22,622 nt of DNA from DASRPD01 sp035646535 (GCA_035646535.1 DASRPD010000017.1:1-22622), one strand, 5' to 3'; positions 13,716 to 21,708 are shown, counted from the first letter of the stretch. The notes: generated from the sequence alone by a model not told the origin. Made by a program: numbers and translations.

Positions 13716-15341
13716 GTGACCGCTGCGTGGCCGCTCCCGGACGTCGCACCCGCGCTCGCGCAGCGCTACCGCGAGCGCGGGTGGTGGCGCGACGAGACCC
13801 TCGGCGATGTCGTTGCCGGCGCGCTCGCGGCCCACCCCGAGGTCGCCGTACGGCTGTGGTCACAGACACGGCCGGCCGAGACCACGATCGGCGAGGTCAC
13901 TCGGCGATCTCGCGCGCTGGCCGGGGCGCTCGCGGCCCGTGGGATCGGACCGGGCCATGTCGTGGCGTTCCAGCTCCCCAACTGGCTCGAGGCCGTCGTC
14001 ACGTTCTACGGCGTGTCGCTCTGCGGCGCGACGCTCGTGCCGATCGTGCACTTCTACGGACCACGCGAGGTCGGCCACGTCCTTCGCGAGTCGGGCGCCG
14101 AGCTGCTCGTCACCGCTGACCGTTTCGGCCATCTCGACTACCTCGCGGCATTCGAGGAGCTGCGGCCGACGCTGGCCGATCTGGAGACGGTCGTCGTCGT
14201 CGGCGAGTCCCCGGGACCGGCGGGCTCGATCCCCTTCGACACGATGCTCGACGCACCACCGCTGGACGAGCCGGTCGCGGTCGGCGTCGACGCGCCCGTG
14301 GTCATCGGCTACACGTCCGGGACGACCGCGGCGCCCAAAGGAGTGGTGCACTCCCACCGCAGCTTGCTCGCGGAGATCCGGCAGATGAGAACGATGGGCG
14401 CGGTCGGTGACCGGCCCGTCCTGACGGGAGCGCCCGTCGGACACGCCATCGGCATGTACGCGGGACTCCTGCTGCCGCTCGTACGCGGGCAGGCGATACA
14501 CCTGACCGACGTGTGGGACCCTCCGCGCGTCCTCGCCGCAATCGCCGAGACGGACGTGACGTCGGGCTCAGGTTCCACCTTCTTTCTCCAGAGCCTGCTC
14601 GATGACCCGACCTGCACCGATGCGCACCGGGCGCGGATGTCCCGTATCGGGCTCGGCGGCGCGCCGGTACCGGCGGCATTCGCCGACCGCTGCCGCGACC
14701 TCGGCATCTCGATCGTTCGGTCCTACGGCTCGACGGAGCACCCTTCCACCACCGGATCGACCCACGATGACCCGTACGAACAGCGTGGCTACACCGACGG
14801 CCGCCCGCTCGACGGCGTCGAGCTCCGCCTCGTCGATGACGCGGGCCGCGACGTCGCCCCGGGGACTCCCGGTGAGATCCTCAGCCGAGGTCCGGACCGG
14901 TTCGCCGGCTACACCGATCCCGTGCTCACCGCCGCTGCGATCGACGCCGACGGCTGGTACGCGACCGGCGACATCGGCGTGCTCGACGAGGCCGGTGCCC
15001 TGACCATCACCGACCGCGTGAAGGACATCATCATCCGAGGGGGCGAGAACATCAGCGCGGCCGAGGTCGAGGATCTTCTTCACCGCATGCCCGGCGTGGC
15101 CGAAGCCGCGGTGGTCGCCGCCCCCGACGAACGGCTGGGCGAACACGCCTGCGCATTCGTACGCGCCCTACCCGGCCAGACCGTGCCCGACCTGGCGGCG
15201 GTGCGCGCACATTGCGAGGCGCTGGGTCTCGCCCGCCAGAAATGGCCCGAGGAGATCCTCGGCGTCGACGCGCTACCCCGCACGCCGACCGGGAAGGTCA
15301 AGAAGTTCGAGCTGCGCGCCCGCCTGCTCGAGGGAACCTGA
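13716..15341 (+). CDS. acyl-CoA synthetase (FadD-type AMP-forming ligase)
   Basis: A 541-residue ANL-superfamily enzyme that would activate a free carboxylic acid with ATP and CoA through an acyl-AMP. Motifs in order: the P-loop YTSGTTAAPKG (199-209), the RSYGSTEHPS adenine/acyl motif, ATGDIGVLDE with the ATP-ribose Asp, DRVKDIIIRGGENIS at the hinge, and PTGKVKKFELR with the catalytic Lys527. The length is normal. The YGSTE motif and surrounding sequence are nearest to medium-chain, steroid or aromatic acid ligases, but substrate cannot be read off. The start GTG 13716 is chosen because a TAGCCT box ends 6 nt upstream. It is divergent from the MaoC operon across the shared operator, so it probably supplies the CoA ester that the dehydrogenases, hydratase and aldolase process. 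Its 3' end abuts a repeat cluster. Confidence 0.88.
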   Translation: MTAAWPLPDVAPALAQRYRERGWWRDETLGDVVAGALAAHPEVAVRLWSQTRPAETTIGEVTRRSRALAGALAARGIGPGHVVAFQLPNWLEAVVTFYGVSLCGATLVPIVHFYGPREVGHVLRESGAELLVTADRFGHLDYLAAFEELRPTLADLETVVVVGESPGPAGSIPFDTMLDAPPLDEPVAVGVDAPVVIGYTSGTTAAPKGVVHSHRSLLAEIRQMRTMGAVGDRPVLTGAPVGHAIGMYAGLLLPLVRGQAIHLTDVWDPPRVLAAIAETDVTSGSGSTFFLQSLLDDPTCTDAHRARMSRIGLGGAPVPAAFADRCRDLGISIVRSYGSTEHPSTTGSTHDDPYEQRGYTDGRPLDGVELRLVDDAGRDVAPGTPGEILSRGPDRFAGYTDPVLTAAAIDADGWYATGDIGVLDEAGALTITDRVKDIIIRGGENISAAEVEDLLHRMPGVAEAAVVAAPDERLGEHACAFVRALPGQTVPDLAAVRAHCEALGLARQKWPEEILGVDALPRTPTGKVKKFELRARLLEGT

Positions 15342-15342
15342 A

Positions 15343-15448
15343 CCCACCCCCACTGCTTTGGCGTCGCAGGATCGCCCACCCCCACTGCTTTGGCGTCGCA
15401 GGACGGGAATAGTGCCCGTCCTGCGACGCCAAAGCGAGAAGGGGTGGG
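15343..15448. repeat. REP-like cluster: two direct copies and one inverted copy of a ~29-bp element
   Basis: Copy 1 (15343-15371) and copy 2 (15375-15403) are 29 identical bases, 32 bases apart. Each has a CCCACCCC head, a 4-base spacer and the core GCTTTGGCGTCGCAGGA. Copy 3 (15419-15448) is inverted, with the same core and head but a different 5-base spacer. The array fills nearly all of the gap between two convergent genes. No coding potential is evident. This looks like a dispersed intergenic palindromic element (REP/BIME class) rather than chance, because head and core are both kept in all three copies. Confidence 0.8.
15387..15435. terminator. 21-bp perfect hairpin between convergent genes, possible bidirectional terminator
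   Basis: The second and third repeat copies face each other and form a perfect 21-bp stem (15387-15407 with 15415-15435) with a 7-base AATAGTG loop. It sits between the stop of the CoA ligase (15341) and the stop of the fused ACAD (15453), so it could stop or shield transcripts from both sides. There is no U-tract, so it is not a classical intrinsic terminator. The function is inferred. Confidence 0.5.
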
Positions 15449-15452
15449 ACCG

Positions 15453-17621
15453 TTATGGGTCGCGGGGCAGGCCGAGGGCCCGCTCGGCGATGATGTTGCG
15501 CTGGATCTCGCTCGTGCCCCCCGCGATCGTGAGCTGGCGGGCGAAGAGGAACTGACGAGACCACACCGCCGCGGCACCGTCGGCGATCGCGCCCTCACCC
15601 CCGAGGAATCCGAGCCCGACCTCGTTGATCCTCTGGTCGTGCTCGACGCCGAGGAGCTTGCGCACCGAAGCCTCCGACGGTGAGGGGTCCGCGCCGCTCA
15701 GCTTGGACAGCGTGAGCCGGAATCCGAGCACCGCCAGCGCGTAGCTGGTGACCACGAGCTCTCCGGCCTCGGCCAGCGCGGAGGTGTCGTGCTCGAGACC
15801 CTGGGTTCGCAACATGTCGAGGATCCCGCGGACACCCGAGCCGATCGTGGAGCCACCGCCCATGAACACGCGCTCGTTGGCCAGCGCGGTACGAGTGGCC
15901 CGCCACCCGTCGTTGGCTTGGCCGACGAGGCAGTCGTCAGGCACGAACACGTCATCGAAGAACACCTCGTTGAAGAAGGCCTCGCCGGTGAGCTCACGGA
16001 GCGGTCGAACATCGATCCCGGGTGTCTTCATGTCAAGCATGAAGAACGAGATGCCGTTGTGCTTCGGGACGTCGGGATCCGTGCGGGCGAGCAGGATCCC
16101 CCACTCGACGCGCTGGGCCATCGACGTCCAGACCTTCTGGCCGTTCACCAGCCAGCCGCCCTCGACCTTCTCGGCTCGGGTGGAGAGGCCGGCGAGGTCG
16201 GACCCGGCGCCGGGTTCGCTGAAGAGCTGACACCACTCGATCTCACCGCGCATCGTCGGCGGGATCCAACGTTCGCGTTGACTCTCCGTGCCGTAGACGA
16301 TCAGCGGCGGCAGGGCCCAGTTCCCGATCACGATGCTCGGCTTCACGAGCTTGGCGGCGCGGAACTCCTCGTCGATCACGAGCTGCTCGATCGGGCTGGC
16401 GGCCCGGCCCCAGGGCTTCGGCCACGACGGTGTGATGTAGCCGCCGTCCGCGATTCGGTTGCGCTGGTCCTGCGGCTCGAGGTCCTTGATCTCGGCCAGG
16501 AAGGCGCGCAGCTCTTCGCGGTGCGCCTCGGCCTCGGGCGGAAGATCGACGGCGAGGCGCCGACGGGAGCCGCTCATCGCCAGTTGCGCGGCGCGCTGCT
16601 TCCACGAGCTCGCTGAGCCGATCAGCGCCCGGGTCGTGGTCGCTCGCCGTAGGTAGAGGTGCGCGTCGTGCTCCCAGGTGAATCCGATGCCGCCGAGCAC
16701 CTGGATGCAGTCCTTGGCCGTCTCCATGAATGACTCGACGGCCAGCGCGGCGGCCGCCGCCGCGGTGAACGGACCCGTGTCATCAGTGCCGACGGCGCGC
16801 GCCGCGTCCCACACCGCGGCCCGCATGAGCTCGGTGCGGGCCAGCATGTTGGAACAGCGGTGCTTCACCCCCTGGAACTGACCGATCGGCCGGCCGAACT
16901 GTCGGCGATCGACTGCGTAGGAGGCCGCGGTCTCGACGCACCATTGGGACGCGCCGGCGGCCTCGGCGGCAAAGAGCACTGCGGCGAGGTCACGGACCTC
17001 GAGACCGGACAGGTCCCGGAGCTGGCGACTCGGTGGTATGACGACACGGGTGACGGTGACCTCGGCGACGCGCCGGGTCAGATCGAGGCTCGCACATTCC
17101 GCGGCGTGGAAGTCGTCGTCTTCGAGCACCACCCAGGTACCGCCGGCGTCGGCGACGACGACGTCGGCGAGATGGCCGGCCAGGACGGGCCGCAGGGTGC
17201 CCGACACCATGAGCGTCTCGTCTTCGGTGGCCTCGACGTCGAGGCCACCACCGAAGGCCACGGCGCCGATCCGGGTTCCGTCGATGAGCGACGGCACGAA
17301 GGCAGTGGCGACGTCCTTCCCCGCGGCCTGCAACACCGCGGCGGTGAGCACGGTCGGCAAGAACGGACCGGGCGCGCCCGCTCGGCCGAGCTCCTCGGCC
17401 ACCACGACGAGCTCAGTGAGGCCATAGCCGGATCCACCCAGGACCTCGTCCACGTGGAGGCCGAGCCAGCCCTGGCCGGCGAGCTCGTCCCAGAACGGCG
17501 GACGCCCCTCGCTCGAGGCGTCGAGCAGGGCCCGGGGCACCTCGGGTGGGCAGTGACGTTCAGCCCACCCACGGACGGCATCATGCAACGAGGTGTGTTC
17601 TTCAGAGATCCCGATGGGCAC
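15453..17621 (-). CDS. two-domain fused acyl-CoA dehydrogenase (FadE34/FadE6-type)
   Basis: A 722-residue protein made of two ACAD domains in tandem. Domain 1 (about 1-350) has DRRQFGRPIGQFQGVKHR (238-255) and GGIGFTWEHDAHLYLRRA (310-327). Domain 2 (about 365-722) has EWCQLFSEPGAGSDLAGL (462-479), LVNGQKVWTS (491-500) and the C-terminal GGTSEIQRNIIAERALGLP. The domains correspond in order to the separate proteins at 6964-8058 and 5656-6849. Fused ACADs of about 710-730 residues are known in mycobacteria (FadE34, active on a steroid side-chain CoA ester, and FadE6); I cannot tell which is nearer. The start is GTG 17621, with a TAAGCT box 7 nt upstream and no Shine-Dalgarno sequence. It is divergent from the amidohydrolase at 17777 and convergent with the CoA ligase across the repeat hairpin. 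Confidence 0.88.
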   Translation of the reverse strand: MPIGISEEHTSLHDAVRGWAERHCPPEVPRALLDASSEGRPPFWDELAGQGWLGLHVDEVLGGSGYGLTELVVVAEELGRAGAPGPFLPTVLTAAVLQAAGKDVATAFVPSLIDGTRIGAVAFGGGLDVEATEDETLMVSGTLRPVLAGHLADVVVADAGGTWVVLEDDDFHAAECASLDLTRRVAEVTVTRVVIPPSRQLRDLSGLEVRDLAAVLFAAEAAGASQWCVETAASYAVDRRQFGRPIGQFQGVKHRCSNMLARTELMRAAVWDAARAVGTDDTGPFTAAAAAALAVESFMETAKDCIQVLGGIGFTWEHDAHLYLRRATTTRALIGSASSWKQRAAQLAMSGSRRRLAVDLPPEAEAHREELRAFLAEIKDLEPQDQRNRIADGGYITPSWPKPWGRAASPIEQLVIDEEFRAAKLVKPSIVIGNWALPPLIVYGTESQRERWIPPTMRGEIEWCQLFSEPGAGSDLAGLSTRAEKVEGGWLVNGQKVWTSMAQRVEWGILLARTDPDVPKHNGISFFMLDMKTPGIDVRPLRELTGEAFFNEVFFDDVFVPDDCLVGQANDGWRATRTALANERVFMGGGSTIGSGVRGILDMLRTQGLEHDTSALAEAGELVVTSYALAVLGFRLTLSKLSGADPSPSEASVRKLLGVEHDQRINEVGLGFLGGEGAIADGAAAVWSRQFLFARQLTIAGGTSEIQRNIIAERALGLPRDP

Positions 17622-17628
17622 GCCGCCC

Positions 17629-17634
17629 AGCTTA
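17629..17634 (-). promoter_or_regulatory. -10 box TAAGCT for the fused acyl-CoA dehydrogenase
   Basis: On the minus strand TAAGCT ends 7 nt before the GTG start at 17621, fitting a leaderless transcript. An 8-bp palindrome TGACGTCA (17650-17657) lies near the -35 position, but it lacks the 6-base spacer of the operators elsewhere in the window. Confidence 0.45.
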
Positions 17635-17764
17635 CGAGCGACCTGATGTTGACGTCACAACCACGGCGGGCGTCCGTGCGCCGAGCGGCCCGGCGGCTGG
17701 GCCGGTGAGGACGAGAGGCCGGTGCCGCTCTCCGCGACCGAGCAAGCCGATCAGCTGCGTCTCC

Positions 17765-17770
17765 TAGGAT
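17765..17770 (+). promoter_or_regulatory. -10 box TAGGAT for amidohydrolase paralogue 2
   Basis: TAGGAT ends 6 nt before ATG 17777, with no Shine-Dalgarno sequence between them; leaderless transcription is likely. Confidence 0.55.
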
Positions 17771-17776
17771 CGTCGC

Positions 17777-19486
17777 ATGCATGACCTCGTGGTGAAGAAC
17801 GGGACCCTCGTCGACGGGACCGGGGCGCCGCCCCGCCATGCCGACGTCGCGGTCGATGACGGCGTCATCACCGATGTCGGTGACGACGTCGGTGGCGGCC
17901 GACGAACGCTCGACGCTGACGGCCTCACCGTCACTCCGGGCTTCGTCGACGTGCACACCCACTACGACGGCCAGATCACCTGGGACGCGACACTCGCTCC
18001 ATCGTGTTGGCACGGGGTCACCACGGTTGTCATGGGCAATTGCGGCGTCGGCTTCGCTCCGGTGAAGCCCGACGAGCACGCCAAGCTCATCGGGCTCATG
18101 GAGGGCGTCGAGGACATCCCCGGTGCGGCACTGTCGGCCGGGATCCAGTGGGGTTGGGAGACGTTCCCCGAGTACCTGGACGCAATCGACGCGCTCCCCA
18201 AGGCGCTCGACGTCGGCACGCAGATCCCCCACGGCGCGGTCCGGACCTACGTGATGGGCGAACGCGGCGCCAAGAACGAGCCGGCAACCGCCGACGACAT
18301 CGTGCAGATGGCCGCGCTCGTGCGCGAGGGAATCGAGGCCGGTGCGCTGGGCTTCTCCACGTCGCGCACCATCGCCCACATGGCCATCGACGGTGAGCCG
18401 GTCCCGGGCACGTTCGCCGCCGAGGACGAGCTCTTCGGCATCGGCCAGGTCCTCGGAGATCTCGACGCGGCCGTGTTCGAGCTCGCGCCCGCCGGAGCCC
18501 TCGGCGAAGATCTCGCTGCTCCCGAGCGGGAGATGTCATGGATGCGTCGTCTCTCCGCGGCCGTGGGCCGCCCCGTGTCCTTCGCACTCACCCAGAACGA
18601 TCACGACCCCGACGCGTGGCGCGAGATGCTCCGCCTCGCCGGCGAGGCCGCGGCCGAGGGCGCACAGATCCGCCCGCAGGTCGCGGGCCGGCCGATCACG
18701 CTGCTGCTCGGTCTCCAGACGTTCCACCCGTTCTCCTACTCACCGTTGTGGGCCGAGCTCGCCGTGCTGGCTCTGCCCGAACGGGTGGCGCGGATGGGCG
18801 ATCCGGAGCTCCGGCGCCGCCTCATCGCCGACGCCTCGGCGCCCGACCCCGCGATGGCACAGTTCGTCGACCCGGCCAAGGCGTACCCGCTCGGCGACCC
18901 GCCGAACTACGAACCCGACCCGGCCGACTCCATCGCGGCGCGCGCCGCGCGCGCCGGGCGCGACCAGTACGACCTCTACTACGACCTCCTCCTCGAGGAC
19001 GAAGGGCGCGCCCTCATCATGCGCCCCCTGCTCAACTTCTCGTACCAGAACCTCGATCCGATTCGCGAGATGCTGCTGCACCCGACGAGCGCCTGGGGCC
19101 TCAGTGACGGCGGCGCGCACTGCGGCACGACGTGCGATGCGAGCACGCCGACGTTCATGCTCACCCACTGGGTACGGGACCGAGACGGCGAGCGGCTCCC
19201 GCTCGAGTGGGTCGTCCGCAAGATGACCGCGGAGACGGCTTCGCTCTATGGACTCGGCGATCGCGGCATCGTCGCGCCGGGCAAACACGCGGATTTGAAC
19301 CTCATCGACCTCGACGGTCTCACCTTGCGCGCCCCGGAGATGGTCCATGACCTTCCGGGTGACGCCCGGCGGTTCGTGCAGCAGGCGGACGGCTACGCCG
19401 CCACGGTCGTGGCCGGGGAGGTCACGATGGATCAGGGCGAGGAGACAGGGGCCCGTCCCGGGCGTCTGCTGCGCGGGGGTCGCTGA
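17777..19486 (+). CDS. N-acyl-D-amino-acid deacylase family amidohydrolase (paralogue 2)
   Basis: A 569-residue amidohydrolase-3 / D-aminoacylase family protein. HTHYD (His60, His62, Asp64) and GVTTVVMGNCG (Cys89) fall at exactly the same residue numbers as in the paralogue at 1141-2814. Both also share CWHGVTTV, the ESFPEYLD/ETFPEYLD block and the closing RPGRLLR. LSDGGAHCG carries the late catalytic Asp, followed by a Cys that paralogue 1 lacks. About residues 360-400 hold a Pro/Asp-rich insertion (KAYPLGDPPNYEPDPAD) absent from paralogue 1. The expected reaction is hydrolysis of an N-acyl or cyclic amide; the substrate is unproven. It is divergent from the fused ACAD (156-base gap holding both promoters). 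Its last 65 bases overlap the 3' end of the convergent patatin-like gene. Confidence 0.86.
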   Translation: MHDLVVKNGTLVDGTGAPPRHADVAVDDGVITDVGDDVGGGRRTLDADGLTVTPGFVDVHTHYDGQITWDATLAPSCWHGVTTVVMGNCGVGFAPVKPDEHAKLIGLMEGVEDIPGAALSAGIQWGWETFPEYLDAIDALPKALDVGTQIPHGAVRTYVMGERGAKNEPATADDIVQMAALVREGIEAGALGFSTSRTIAHMAIDGEPVPGTFAAEDELFGIGQVLGDLDAAVFELAPAGALGEDLAAPEREMSWMRRLSAAVGRPVSFALTQNDHDPDAWREMLRLAGEAAAEGAQIRPQVAGRPITLLLGLQTFHPFSYSPLWAELAVLALPERVARMGDPELRRRLIADASAPDPAMAQFVDPAKAYPLGDPPNYEPDPADSIAARAARAGRDQYDLYYDLLLEDEGRALIMRPLLNFSYQNLDPIREMLLHPTSAWGLSDGGAHCGTTCDASTPTFMLTHWVRDRDGERLPLEWVVRKMTAETASLYGLGDRGIVAPGKHADLNLIDLDGLTLRAPEMVHDLPGDARRFVQQADGYAATVVAGEVTMDQGEETGARPGRLLRGGR

Positions 19487-20852
19487 CCGAGGCGGTCTCG
19501 ACCTCGGATTCGCCGAACGAGGCCAACCGCACGCGCTCGCACTCGCCGGGCGGGAGCGGCGCGCCGGCGGCGCGCCGGGCAGCAACGAGCTCAGTGAGGC
19601 GAGCGGTCTGCACGTCGATGATCTCGGCCGCGACGACCTCCTCGGACGGCTCATCGGGCGGATCCGCGTCGAAGCCGACCACCGGACCCTCGGCCTCACG
19701 GATACGCATGCGAGCGCGAGCGATCTCGCGCGAGAGACGCGCCGCTTTTGGATCCAGGCCCAGCAGGACGTCGGCGGCGCGCATGTAGCCGTAGTCGAGC
19801 GACGCGCTGATGAGCACAGGATCGATCGTGAGCGCGTCGTGCACGTCGAGCTCGGGCGCGATGAACGTGACCCGCCTCCCCCAGCCCCGGGGAGGGTGCA
19901 TCTCCTTGCGCAGCGTCTCGTCCGGACCAATGTCGGATGCGACGCGGCGGGCAATGTCCAGGAGGCCTCGGTCCCCGATGTCTTGGATCTCGTCGACGCC
20001 CGGCGTGGAGGCAACGACCGCGAAGATGTGCCGGGCACCCAGGTTGGTGATGGCCAGCTCGAGGGGGAGGATCTCGCGCGCACCCCCATCGACGTAGTGC
20101 TCGCCGGCGAGCTCGGTCGGCGGGAAGATGACCGGAATGCTCGCGGAGGCGAGCACCGCGTCGCGCAGTGGGACCGGATCGACGTCCAACGGTGTGCCGT
20201 CGCGCGCGCACATCGCGCCGGTCTCGGTGATGTACCGCAACGCCCCCGACTCGAGGCTCACGGCTCCGATTCGTAGCGCGATCCCGGACTGCTCGATCAG
20301 CGCCGGGTTGATCCGCTCCGCCAGGATCTCCCGAACGGGGTCCATGCGCAGCAGCGACTTGGCCCGCAGCGCCTGGCGCAGGGCGTCCAGCGTCCCGTCG
20401 GCCTCGGGCGGGTTGCGGACGATCTCGCCGAGCATCCGCAGCACGACGCGGGTCTGGCTCCCGGTGGTTCCGTGCTCTCCGGCCCGGTCCCGCATCGAGG
20501 TGGCCCACGCAGTGTGCACGCGGAGCTTGTCGAGCCACGGTTCGGGGAGCCACATGTCTTCGTTGCCGCGCAGGCCTCGCCAGATCGCTTCGAGATCGTC
20601 GATGGCGCGACGACCCGTCTCGGGGTCATCACCCTCCGCGAGCTTGGCGGCGATGATCGCGCCGACCGAGCTCCCGCACAGGATCGACGGCCGCACGTTC
20701 AGCTCGTCGTACAGGTAGCGCAGCGCTCCGGTCTCGAAGCTGCCCTGCGACCCGCCGCCGCTCACCGCGACCGCGACCGGCTGGCGGGCGAAACGCCGCC
20801 GGAGGTTCGCCCGCGCCGTTCGGACGAGGCGATCCACGGTTCGTTCGGTCAC
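19422..20852 (-). CDS. patatin-like phospholipase
   Basis: A 476-residue serine lipase of the patatin family. The oxyanion loop is SGGGSQGSFETGAL (31-44), the nucleophile elbow GSSVG (60-64, Ser62) and the catalytic Asp lies in YVDGGAREILPLE (Asp255), giving the Ser-Asp dyad. Members hydrolyse acyl esters of phospholipids or other lipids. After about residue 360 the chain leaves the patatin core. The tail (about 400-476) is acidic and Ala/Pro-rich (DADPPDEPSEEVVAAEI) and probably regulatory or unstructured. There is no signal peptide; the N-terminus is basic and may bind membranes. The start is GTG 20852, 10 bases after the ferredoxin stop on the same strand, so the two are likely one transcript. 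The last 65 bases overlap antisense with the end of the amidohydrolase gene. The family is firm; the substrate is unknown. Confidence 0.87.
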   Translation of the reverse strand: MTERTVDRLVRTARANLRRRFARQPVAVAVSGGGSQGSFETGALRYLYDELNVRPSILCGSSVGAIIAAKLAEGDDPETGRRAIDDLEAIWRGLRGNEDMWLPEPWLDKLRVHTAWATSMRDRAGEHGTTGSQTRVVLRMLGEIVRNPPEADGTLDALRQALRAKSLLRMDPVREILAERINPALIEQSGIALRIGAVSLESGALRYITETGAMCARDGTPLDVDPVPLRDAVLASASIPVIFPPTELAGEHYVDGGAREILPLELAITNLGARHIFAVVASTPGVDEIQDIGDRGLLDIARRVASDIGPDETLRKEMHPPRGWGRRVTFIAPELDVHDALTIDPVLISASLDYGYMRAADVLLGLDPKAARLSREIARARMRIREAEGPVVGFDADPPDEPSEEVVAAEIIDVQTARLTELVAARRAAGAPLPPGECERVRLASFGESEVETASVSDPRAADARDGPLSPRPDPS

Positions 20853-20862
20853 TCGCTCGGCC

Positions 20863-21078
20863 TCACGGACCTGCGAGCTTCTCGCCGTCCTTGGTCACCA
20901 CGATGGCCTGCGTCGGACAGCCTTGCCCGGCCAGGACGATCTTGTCCTCCGGTGCCCCGTCGACCTCGACGACGAACGCAACGCCGTCGTCGTCGAGGTC
21001 GAAGACGCCCGGAGCCCAGAACGAGCAATTGCCCGACCCCATGCAGACCTCGCGGTTGATCTCGATCTCCAATGTCAT
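20863..21078 (-). CDS. small ferredoxin, probably one [3Fe-4S] cluster
   Basis: A 71-residue acidic electron carrier. The cluster ligands visible are Cys12 and Cys18 in EVCMGSGNCSFWAP and Cys54 in QGCPTQAIVV. The position of the second Cys in a 4Fe-4S ferredoxin is Ser15, so a 3Fe-4S cluster is expected, as in the ferredoxins that serve actinobacterial cytochromes P450. No P450 or ferredoxin reductase is in the window, so its partner must lie elsewhere. The start is ATG 21078 with GGAGGT four bases upstream; an in-frame ATG at 21120 exists but its extra 14 residues are a basic, non-family stretch. The next gene, the patatin-like lipase, begins after 10 bases. Confidence 0.88.
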   Translation of the reverse strand: MTLEIEINREVCMGSGNCSFWAPGVFDLDDDGVAFVVEVDGAPEDKIVLAGQGCPTQAIVVTKDGEKLAGP

Positions 21079-21125
21079 CGGGACCTCCGTCGTACGTCGC
21101 GGGCCACGCCCGCGCTCCATAATCG

Positions 21126-21131
21126 ACCGTA
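21126..21131 (-). promoter_or_regulatory. -10 box TACGGT ahead of the ferredoxin-patatin operon
   Basis: On the minus strand TACGGT would start transcription near 21119-21120, leaving a leader of about 40 bases that includes the GGAGGT of the ferredoxin gene. It lies in the 66-base gap after the lipoprotein gene. Confidence 0.4.
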
Positions 21132-21144
21132 GCCGAGTGAGCGC

Positions 21145-21702
21145 CTACCCCTCGGAAGCCAGCTCACGGGCCAGGGTCTCGACCAACGGCGCCTTGGCCG
21201 CCGCGTCCCCGGACGAGTTGGAATACGCCAGCGCGTACACGGAGCCGTCGTCGGTGAACTGGAGGTCGACGATCCCCTCGGGGCCCTGGGCATCCACGTA
21301 TGCCCGGTCACCGAGATCTTCGAGCGGGGTAGCACCCTCGACGACCTTCTCCGAGTAGTAGCCCACGCCGTCGAAGATCCGGAACTGGAGGAACTGGCCG
21401 CCGCCGGGAACGGCCGACTCGTAGATGCACTGGGATACGACACCCTCGGGCTGTTCGGCGGCGGAGGGTGTCGCGGCGTCGCCGAACACCGCTTCGGCAT
21501 CCGCGGTGGTGACCAGCGTGCACGCGGCGTCTTCGGAGATCTCGAGCGGCGGTCGCGACGTCGTCGTGGATGCCGACGTGGTGTCGCCTCCATCGCAGGC
21601 AGCCCCGAACAGGGCGAGCACGGCCAACGCACCCACGCCGGTCCTGAACCACCGCCGAGATCGGCGGGTGGGGATCGGAGTGTCGGAGTGTCGGCGGACC
21701 AT
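21145..21702 (-). CDS. small secreted lipoprotein, DUF3558-like, with possible Tat signal
   Basis: A 185-residue exported protein. The N-terminus is very basic with SRRWFR (15-20), close to a twin-arginine motif, then a hydrophobic stretch (TGVGALAVLALFGAAC) ending at Cys36 as the probable lipidation site; Gly at -3 is not the usual Leu, so the lipobox is weak. A low-complexity Thr/Ser linker (41-50) follows, then a soluble domain with CTLVTTADAEAVFG (Cys61) and VSQCIYES (Cys93). This two-cysteine pattern resembles DUF3558-type actinobacterial lipoproteins, where the cysteines may form a disulphide. The function is unknown. A TACCGT box ends 6 nt before ATG 21702, implying a leaderless transcript. 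The gene is divergent from the amidohydrolase at 21741 and 66 bases upstream of the ferredoxin gene. Confidence 0.78.
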   Translation of the reverse strand: MVRRHSDTPIPTRRSRRWFRTGVGALAVLALFGAACDGGDTTSASTTTSRPPLEISEDAACTLVTTADAEAVFGDAATPSAAEQPEGVVSQCIYESAVPGGGQFLQFRIFDGVGYYSEKVVEGATPLEDLGDRAYVDAQGPEGIVDLQFTDDGSVYALAYSNSSGDAAAKAPLVETLARELASEG

Positions 21703-21708
21703 CGCCTC

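Noticed and set aside
15343..15403. Two 29-base identical repeats 32 bases apart, considered as a CRISPR fragment.
   Set aside because: The gap between them is only 3 bases, there is no third direct unit, and the next copy is inverted. No cas genes are nearby.
17650..17657. TGACGTCA upstream of the fused ACAD as a fourth copy of the operator.
   Set aside because: The half-sites TGAC/GTCA match but the 6-base spacer of the other three is absent, so the geometry is different. An 8-bp palindrome alone can occur by chance.
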